Below, one piece after another: positions 56,239 through 64,000 of a stretch of DNA of 64,000 nt. The stretch comes from Ciona savignyi (lineage: Eukaryota > Chordata > Ascidiacea > Phlebobranchia > Cionidae). Location of the stretch: the NCBI GenBank assembly GCA_000149265.1, contig CH001369.1, positions 39,155-103,154 on the forward strand. The letters run 5' to 3'. The position numbers and the translations under genes were made by a program. Within the stretch, counting starts at the first letter, position 1, and each line of letters opens with the position of its first letter. Under the pieces are notes generated by a model. It made no database searches, had not been told where the DNA came from, and was given only the letters and a program-made list of their open reading frames with translations.

Positions 56239-57635
56239 ATGGAAAAAAATAATTGAGATTGACCAAAATACTAAACGATCATTAACAATACAACTCACTG
56301 GAGGCATGGAACTAATATCCGTGTCTACATTTATGGAACTATTTCACCCCGGGAGGACCCCTGGATTCTATCAAGGAGATGGTGGAAGGCGTCATTACTG
56401 AGTCTCATAAAGAAGTCGCTTTTCTAGTCACACTAAAGGATGAATTTGGAACACTGGACAACAATAAATCAAATATATACATCACTTCACAGAAAACACA
56501 ATAACATTCACCTCTGAAGCTGGCTGCACGGTCCGAGTAATAGCGAAGCACCCCACACCACCACATGGAGATTGTTTCTTTGAACCCTGTTCCGTGCTTC
56601 ATTGATATTCAACGTTTGATCCAGACCCTGGAGCAAAATAAATGGGGAAAAATATTCAAAACAGAATTTGGAAATCACAGGAATTTCAAAAATATAAAAA
56701 ATGGCTGGTTAAGTATATATTTTACAAAATTAAATTCCAACAATATTCCAAAAGTCATCAAATTCTCCGGCAATTGGATCACTGTAACAAAACCTGGAGA
56801 AACTCACATGCCCCTTTGTAGATTCTGCAAGGAGAGGGGTCATGTTCAAACCAAATGTCCGAAAAAAGGTTATTGTCAATTTTGCAAAACCAATGGACAT
56901 ATTCTTAGAAACTGCCGATCAAAGCCAATATATATACAGCAAAGAATCACACCAACAACAACACCAACAACAACCAATCAACCATCACCTAAAGCAAAAA
57001 TCAACAAAACCTACAAAGATGCAATTACCGGTCAAACTTCAACATCAAATCGATTTGCAATCCTCGACCAAATGGAAACAGAAGAAAACTTTGGACAAAC
57101 AATCATAAGAAGTCAAAGCTCAACAGAATTTCCAACAATTTCATCCGGCATACCAAAACCAAAACGAATACTAAAATCACCCAGAAAAAAGCAATCATCA
57201 CAATTAAGATCTACCCCCATCGCAAAGAAAGTAACCAACTCGTCAATAGAAACAATCAGAAAACCGGAACAAACAGCTTCTTCAGATCCACCCATAACAA
57301 GCCCACCCAACACCAACACAGACACAATCAATCTAACAGACTTATTCAAACACACAAACACAACACATTCACACACCTCACCGACCTCACCCACCTCACC
57401 CACATCCAGTGCAACACATTCATCAAACGAACTAGTAATAGACGAAAAAAATGAAAAAAAAGAAAATACGCAATACCTCACAACTGAAGAAACTCCACCG
57501 AGAATAGCCGACTCCAGCGACCCACCAGACGTTCGACGAACAGTATCCTCTCTAAAGAAAATATTTGCGATTAGAACGCCATCATCGAAGAAAAGAAAAA
57601 TTGACAATTATGACACACAACCTAACACATCTTAA
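56239..57635 (+). pseudogene. LINE-4 ORF1, CCHC protein, N-terminus frameshifted
   Basis: ATG at 56239 and the STFMELF motif near 56330 belong to the N-terminus, which has several frame changes. From 56565 it is open for 356 codons, with EIVSLNPVPCF, two knuckles (CRFCKERGHVQTKC; CQFCKTNGHILRNC) and a Thr/Ser/Pro-rich, basic C-terminus with an HTSPTSPTSPTSS tract. Confidence 0.85.
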
Positions 57636-57662
57636 ACATATGGACTGTTAGATTCTGTAAAA

Positions 57663-58946
57663 ATGGAGATCATCTTAGATGAAAACAACGAAATTATAAT
57701 TGGAACAATTAATGTTAATGGAATTCAAAAAAAATTACAAATGATTACAAATTATATAAATCAAAACAAAATTGATATACTATGCCTGCAGGAGGTTCAC
57801 ATTTTGATGCCAGTTTATACCGATAAAATTGAAAAAATGACGAATACGAGACTTTATACGAACACTGTTTCGGAAATGAATAACGAAACTCGATATTTCA
57901 AACAAGGAACTGGGATTTTAGTAAAAAATCATCTTTTTTCTAAGTATAAAGTAAGCCATAAAATAATAATAAATAATTATATAAATCAAATAACTCTATG
58001 TAATAGGAATAATATTATTAACATATTCAATATTTATCTATCATCGGGTGCAAATTGGTATCAAATAATAGAACGCAAAGAGCAGATAGCTATTCTTTAT
58101 GCCCATATAACAAATAACATTAACGAACAAAATATATTAACGGGAGATTTTAATATGGTGCTTAGTAATATTGATAAAGAAAGAAATTTTATCCGGAAAA
58201 ACAATATTGACCAGAAAAAAATGGATTGAAATAGAAAAAGAATATGATGTATATGATGTGCATAGAAAACTAAAAAATAATGAAATAGTATTTACCCGTA
58301 TCGTAGAAAATAAATCCTCACGTCTAGACCGCTTCTATGCCAATCGTCCTGCAATGAAAAATATAAAAGATATTAAATATATACGGAATTTTTTCTCCGA
58401 TCACAATAATTGCCCCATAATAAAATTTAATTTACATTCATATAAAAAATGGGGTCCATCTTTCTATAAAATTAATAACTCTGTAATTAAAAATAACGAT
58501 ATAATGGAAATAATAAACATTCGGTGGAAACTGTGGAAAAGGGAAAAACGGAAATACGGAAAAATTGAAACCTGGTGGGAAAAGGGTAAGTTAATGATAA
58601 AAAATGAAATACAAGACTATTCGCAGATAAAAAGAAAATGGGAAAAGGAAAGATATTTTCAATCGGTGACTCAATTAGAAAAAATGGATAAAGATAATAC
58701 CATTCCATCTCATAACTATAATTTAATAACTCTTGAAAATAATGTTAAAGCCTATGAACTACAAATTAATCGCGGGGCACTGATTAGATCTAAAGTAAAA
58801 GAAATTGAACGAGAAGAAACGCTTAACCGGGATTTTTTTCATTTCGAAACGATAAAACAAAGAAGAGACGTAATATATAAAGTTAAAAATAATAACAATG
58901 AACTTACCCAAAATCCGCAAGAAACCCGGAAGAAATTTATGGATTT
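57663..58946 (+). pseudogene. LINE-4 ORF2 endonuclease region, one frameshift, into gap
   Basis: MEIILDENNEIIIGTINVNG opens the endonuclease (KIDILCLQEVHIL, LTGDFNMVLSNID). A frame change near 58180-58229 leads to a second open part (SSRLDRFYANRP, FFSDHNNCPIIKF, ETWWEKGKLMIKNE), which ends at the N run. Confidence 0.86.
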
Positions 58947-59046
58947 NNNNNNNNNNNNNNNNNNNNNNNNNNNNNNNNNNNNNNNNNNNNNNNNNNNNNN
59001 NNNNNNNNNNNNNNNNNNNNNNNNNNNNNNNNNNNNNNNNNNNNNN
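58947..59046. other. Assembly gap, 100 N
   Basis: Unknown-length placeholder. LINE-4 is cut on its left and segmental-duplication copy B starts abruptly on its right. Confidence 0.95.
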
Positions 59047-60843
59047 TGTTGGAGATGTCAGTGCGATATGGCATGCCTGTCACAATCATAAGTCAGGAAC
59101 ATATCTTCGTTTTCATGGAAATTAACCTCAGTAAATGTTTTTTTTATTTAATTGGCACAGAATGTCTAATGTTTTAACATTTTACCGATTTTTTTTTATA
59201 AAATAGAGCAGCCGTTCAAGCGCTATGGCCACAAAATCGAATTTATTAGAAAAAAAAATGTTTTGGTTTTTTAAAGTCGGAAGGGAATTCTCCCAGATTC
59301 ATTACCCAAATTTTTGGTTTCTGCATATTTAGACCATGTTGACTTACAAATGTCCAATTTTCATTGCGATTTCATTACTCCTTTTGGTAGATGTCGGGGC
59401 GACATGGCATGCTTGTCACAATCATGATTTAGACCATATCATATTTTTTGGGGTATTTTCCTAGGTAATTTCATTACTTCTTCTAAGTGTTAAATCAGTG
59501 ACTAATGCACCCGTTCAAGCGCTATGCCCAAAAAGGGCAAATTTTTTAGAAAAAATAGCGTTTTGGTTTTTAACGTCCCAGGGGAATTCCCATGAACCCA
59601 CCGGTGGGTCGCGAAAGGAATCCTGGTGGGTCGTGAAAAGTTATAAAAAGCTCTGATTAACTGTACTGGCTATTTCCTATACAAAAATCAAGGGAAAATT
59701 ATCATAATTGTGACATCACACAATCTTGAATCGTGGCGTGATCTTCACCTGACCTCAGGTCATTGAACCTTTCGTCTCTCACACATGTTACTATGAGGTT
59801 GATAACTGCAGTAGCAGACTTTTTTTAATTGCCTTGTTGCGCCTTATCACAATTACGGCAGATAATGACGGCGGATCCTATGCTATTCTTTCCATAAAAG
59901 TATAGGCAAATTTTTCGTTTATTTCACCGTGTCCGCGTGGGCGCAAAATATTTGCCTGGAATGCATAATTCCAGAGGTGTGTTCCTTTGCAACGATAGCG
60001 TAATCTAGAAACCAACAACAACTATATATAAAGTTAAGTGGGTCGCCATAAATTGTGGTAATTAAAAGTGGGTCCCAACTCTAAAAAGTTTGAGAACCAC
60101 TGATTTAGACCATATCCTATTTTTGGGGTATTTCCCTTGGTAATTTCAATATTTCTTCTAATTGTTAAATCAGTGACTAATGCACTTTCATTCCACCGAT
60201 TCTGATTCAAATTGTAACAGCCGTTCAAGCGCTATGCCCAAAAAACCATTTTTTTAGAAAAACATAGCATTTTGGTTTTAACGCCCCAGGGGAATTCCCC
60301 TGAATTTATCACACAAAATTTTGGTTTTTGCATATCTAAACCATGTTGTCTAAAAAATGTCCAATTTTCAGTGTGATTTAATTACCCCTTCTAATAGATG
60401 TCGGAGCCACAAGCCACGCCTGTCACAATCATGATTGAGAACAAAATCGTGTTTTTTTAGGGTATTTCCCTGGATATTTTTTGTATTTCTTTAAATTGTT
60501 ATATCAGTTGCTAATGTTCTTACAATATACCAAATCTAACTAAAATTAAAGTAGATGTTTAATTCCTATGCTCAAAAAAGCAATTTTTTTAGATAAAAAT
60601 ACAATTTTTGGTTTTTCACCTCCCAGGGGAATTCCCCTGGCTAAATTACCCAAAATATTTTTTTTCTGCATATCTAGACCATGCGCGCTAACAAATGTTC
60701 AAGTTTCATTGCAATTCCATTATCCCCTTCTGGTAGATGTCGAAGCTACAAGCCATGCCTGTCAAGCGTTTGTGAAAAAAAAAGAAAAAAAAAGAAAACA
60801 AAAAAAGGACAAAAACAATATGTGTCCCATTTTTTTAAATGGG
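59047..60843 (+). repeat. Satellite-unit element, copy B
   Basis: The same element as 46220-48049, including the internal hAT remnant (about 59589-60102) and the A-rich tail (60776-60805). Confidence 0.85.
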
Positions 60844-60845
60844 AC

Positions 60846-60925
60846 CCAAATGATCATCGACAACCGTGAAGTTCAAATCGAGGTCGGTGACATCGCCTTC
60901 GTACGAACGAAGGAACATCAGGTTT
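60846..60925 (-). CDS. ube3c: UBE3C-like HECT exon, copy B, truncated at satellite
   Basis: Same sequence and same boundary with the satellite element as 48052-48131. Confidence 0.72.
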
Positions 60926-61024
60926 CTATGGACGGTGGGAATTGGAAGGAATATTATTGTATTCAACCTGCATTATATCTATTGCTACCATGTTATACAC
61001 TATTCAACGATGAATGATGCAAAC

Positions 61025-61149
61025 CTGTAAAAATCCGGGTCGAGGGACTGAAGGTGATTTATGTCGACATCAGCATTTTTTGGCCGAAGTAATTTGCATA
61101 AAAAGAAAGCAGCCAATGGCAGCTCAACCCTCATTCCTTCATATATCAC
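61025..61149 (-). CDS. ube3c: UBE3C-like HECT exon, copy B
   Basis: Counterpart of 48231-48355, with no coding difference noticed. Splice sites are kept. Confidence 0.78.
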
Positions 61150-61296
61150 CTGGGTTATTGTGGTCATTTGGTGGATGGTTTGGCTACAACACATGGGTAG
61201 CTATGTGGCTGTGGTTTGGTGGGTTACTACATGCAAGGTGTGTTTGAGAAAATATGCAAAGAATTTTTGAACATTGGTGAAAATTTGCGGACTCAC

Positions 61297-61538
61297 CTTC
61301 CCTAACAATCGGCCGAGAAAGAAGAAGTGCTCACTCATATTCTCGACCACCCCATCAGCACAAGGGTTGGGGTACAAATCCCCGTCGTCGGTTAACTTAA
61401 CCAACCCGCGCGAAGGTTCAAACGCAGTACGTACCAACTGTTGGTAAAACTCCCGGGTTACCCCAGCCTCATGACCTGCCTCTTCAGCCCCGGCTGATTT
61501 AATGAAGTATACTCTCAATGTTCGCCGTAAATCGGGGG
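61297..61538 (-). CDS. ube3c: UBE3C-like HECT exon, copy B
   Basis: Counterpart of 48503-48744. One difference seen: the codon for Q in ENMSQHFF is E here (61332), an amino-acid change. Confidence 0.78.
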
Positions 61539-61554
61539 CTGGAAGAAGATTTTC

Positions 61555-62618
61555 ACATTATGGACATTATACATAATTTATGACATCACAAGAACAATTA
61601 TAACATCACACAAACAATTATGACATCCCAGAGCCCATTATAACATCACAATACAAATTATGATATCACAAGAACAATTATGTCATCACACAACCAGTAT
61701 GACATCACACAACCAGTATGACATCACACAAACAATATGACATCACACAACCGGTATGACATCACACAACCAGTAGGACATCACACAACCAAATATGACA
61801 TCGCACAACCAGTATGACACCACACAACCAGTATGACATCACACAACCAATATGACATCACACAACCGGTATGACATCACAGAACTGTTATGACATCACA
61901 CAACCAATTATGACATCACACAACCAGTATGACATCACACAACCAGTAGGTCATAACACAACCAAATATGACATCACACAACCAGTATAACACCACACAA
62001 CCAGTATGACATCACACAACCAAACATGACATCACACAACCAGTATGACATCACACAACCAGTATGACATCACACAACCAGTAGGACATCACACAACCAG
62101 TATGACATCACACAACTATTATGACATCACACAACCAGTAGGACATCACACAACCAGTATGACTTCACACAACCAGTATGACATCACACAACCAGTATGA
62201 CATCACACAACTATTATGACATCACACAACCGGTATGACATCACACAACTATTATGACATTACACACCAATTATGACATCACACACCAGTATGCCATCAC
62301 ACACCAGTATGACATCGCACATCAATTATGACATAACATACCAATTATGACATCACACACCATTATGCCATCACACACCAGTATGACATCGCACATCAAT
62401 TATGACATCACATACCAATTATGACATCACATACTAATTATGACATCACACAACCAATTATGACATCACACAACCGGTATGACATCACACACCAATTATG
62501 ACATTACACAACTATTATGACATCACCCACCAGTATGACATCACCCACAATTACGACATCACACAACTATTAGACATCACACACCAATTATGACATCACC
62601 CACCATTATGACGAGACA
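61555..62618 (-). repeat. 19-bp junction minisatellite, copy B
   Basis: Nearly unit-for-unit the same as 48760-49825, with a handful of substitutions. Confidence 0.88.
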
Positions 62619-62757
62619 AATCGTTAAACGCATCCTCATAGAGGAAGTCGCGACGAATGTTGACTCTGATACGTGATGATGAGTCAGAAAATCCAGCATC
62701 ATGCTTTATGATGTCACGATCAGATTCCCGTGACAATCGATCCTCACTCCGCATATT
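62604..62757 (-). CDS. ube3c: UBE3C-like exon, copy B
   Basis: Counterpart of 49810-49963. Two coding changes: NMRKED to NMRSED (two bases, 62746-62748) and DIIMHD to DIIKHD (62705). Open frame and splice sites are kept. Confidence 0.78.
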
Positions 62758-62919
62758 CTGTCGACTCAGGAAATTTTAATTTTACCTCTGTGATTCAAGC
62801 AAACCACAATAACCAAGGAATTTCCAAAGTTGGAGATACCGAGGCACCACCGGCACAACTGACACCACTACATCCTTGGCAACACCGGCACCCTTAGCAC
62901 CACCGACCATGCAATTTAC

Positions 62920-63020
62920 ATTGAAGATAGCAACCCTGGTTTGGAAGGGAACGACGTAGGGCATCGTGGTGAGGACGGTAAACTCCCTCGCTTCCGATAT
63001 CGTCATCATTGTGTCTTCGT
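62920..63020 (-). CDS. ube3c: UBE3C-like exon, copy B
   Basis: Counterpart of 50126-50226. One coding change, RVAVF to RVAIF. Confidence 0.75.
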
Positions 63021-64000
63021 CTGTGGGGGCTGTGTATGAGGGAAAAGGGTGGGTTGGGCGTGACGTTGTAACTTGGATCTTTGTATGGGGGCATAGGTGT
63101 GGGGATGGGCGTGACGTTGTATCTTGGATCGTTAATATTCAGTTTTTAATGAAATGTTTAATATTTAGTGCACTGATTTGCACAACGTGCTGCTTGGTTT
63201 TTAAACCGGGCCAAACGAACGTTGCGGTAACGATTGATTTGTGCGGATAGCAGGAAGCGGAAATCCACGTAGAACTTCAAAAACCTTGGGTTACGAGGAT
63301 TGGGGAATCGGGCGAAGTTTGCTGGTGGAAATGGAGTTTAGTATTGCGGTTGTACGAGAAGCTCGTCACGAAGTTTCGTTTTCTTTCGATATATTACAAA
63401 TCCGTGGTGTATTTCTGTTACTGAACGGTTAAGGAGATTGACTGATACATATACATAATTCTATACAATTTGCCTTAGCGTCGATTTATTATGCGTTCTA
63501 AACTTGTCCCGGTAGTCGGATAAGTTATAAAAGTTGAATGCCCAGTCGCTTGAAACGTATGTACAGAGTTTTGTAAGCCAATTGGTATATATAGAAACTG
63601 GTTACTGTTGAAATAAGTAAAAGCTGCGATTTTGAGTATAACTTTCCTGGCAACGGGTACCTAATAATAACCTTTAGTTCTATCTTAGAATATATGCTGC
63701 ATCCTGATAGGTTATCGTTGAATTCGTGAATATTAGGGATGGAATATTGATCAGGATTGTGGCTGCGTTAGTACGTATGTAGTGTATGGGCGCAAATCGA
63801 AGAAATAACGTCATAATTTATTCCAATCGATTTAAACAATGGGATTTAGCGCTTCCATAAAATGCGAAAAGCAGGCGACACGAACGCTTTCTTTTCCCTT
63901 CGTTGACAGTGGCGACGCCGCGTTTAACATTGGTTTTGTGTATTGTGCTAAAACCAGGGATATATGGTGAGTGTATTGGCAAGCAGATAACATTGCTAAC

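Larger units (their letters stand above)
55681..58946 (+). mobile_element. LINE-4 copy, cut by an assembly gap
   Basis: Begins with a 15-of-16 spliced-leader match (TTTCTATTTGAATAAG, 55681-55696), then a 5'UTR sharing TTGCCAAACAGCAAATAGA with LINE-1, then ORF1 and ORF2. It stops at the N run within ORF2, before the RT. It groups with LINE-3. Confidence 0.87.
59047..64000. repeat. Segmental duplication, copy B
   Basis: Near-identical to 46220-51207. It starts mid-satellite directly at the gap and continues past the window end. Differences include a 34-bp deletion near 59511 and small indels near 63133 and 63868. Confidence 0.92.

Overview
This is a eukaryotic, AT-rich, intron-rich and heavily transposon-loaded window. 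Evidence points to an ascidian tunicate, most likely Ciona or a close relative. An exact copy of the 16-nt Ciona spliced leader as I remember it (ATTCTATTTGAATAAG) lies on the minus strand at 28527-28542, with three imperfect copies elsewhere. The host exons are short and sit in introns full of tRNA-derived SINEs, hAT/piggyBac-like elements, a BEL/Pao retrotransposon and LINEs with CCHC ORF1 proteins. The species is inferred, not proven.

Host genes. (1) Plus strand, 490-18622: phase 0-0 exons of a leucine-rich-repeat gene (LRR exon pairs at 490-648/1894-2046 and 15128-15286/16485-16649, an unassigned exon at 4407-4532, a stop-bearing last exon at 18569-18622, and an AATAAA at 18780). One exon block is duplicated. 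A 7-kb BEL/Pao element and a 2-kb hAT-like element lie in its introns. (2) Minus strand, about 63 kb down to 21 kb: exons of a HECT ubiquitin ligase that I identify as UBE3C. Phases match across exons at 50226-50126, 49963-49810, 48744-48503, 48355-48231 and 48131-48052, and later at 45374-45178 and 21214-21084. The exon for the segment before 45374 is missing (a satellite element abuts the break), and the catalytic-cysteine exon is not visible. The five upstream exons occur again at 60846-63020 inside a near-identical 5-kb duplication that starts flush against a 100-N gap. (3) One orphan plus-strand exon at 52801-52923.

Mobile layer. 21.6-45.1 kb is mostly LINE sequence inside one 24-kb UBE3C intron: a 3' fragment (21587-22463, minus), LINE-1 (22464-28526, minus), a composite SINE, and LINE-3 (29025-45089, plus). 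LINE-3 itself contains LINE-2 (29384-35357, with an 86-bp target duplication), a tandem-unit satellite element (37232-38689), a hAT-like element (41842-43626) and a piggyBac-like element (43689-44768). LINE-4 (55681-58946) is cut by an assembly gap. All four LINEs carry a covarying hairpin in the 5'UTR, and LINE-1 and LINE-4 begin at spliced-leader-like sequence.

Tandem arrays. Arrays sit directly against exons: 52-bp units carrying AATAAA after the LRR gene; 109-bp units after the UBE3C exon at 21084; 27-bp units before the exon at 45374; and 19-bp units whose unit is the exon-intron junction of the exon at 49810. A roughly 337-bp satellite unit with an 18-bp palindrome recurs at 37.4, 46.0, 52.1 and 59.0 kb.

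Assembly gaps are at 19843-19942, 30800-31591 and 58947-59046.
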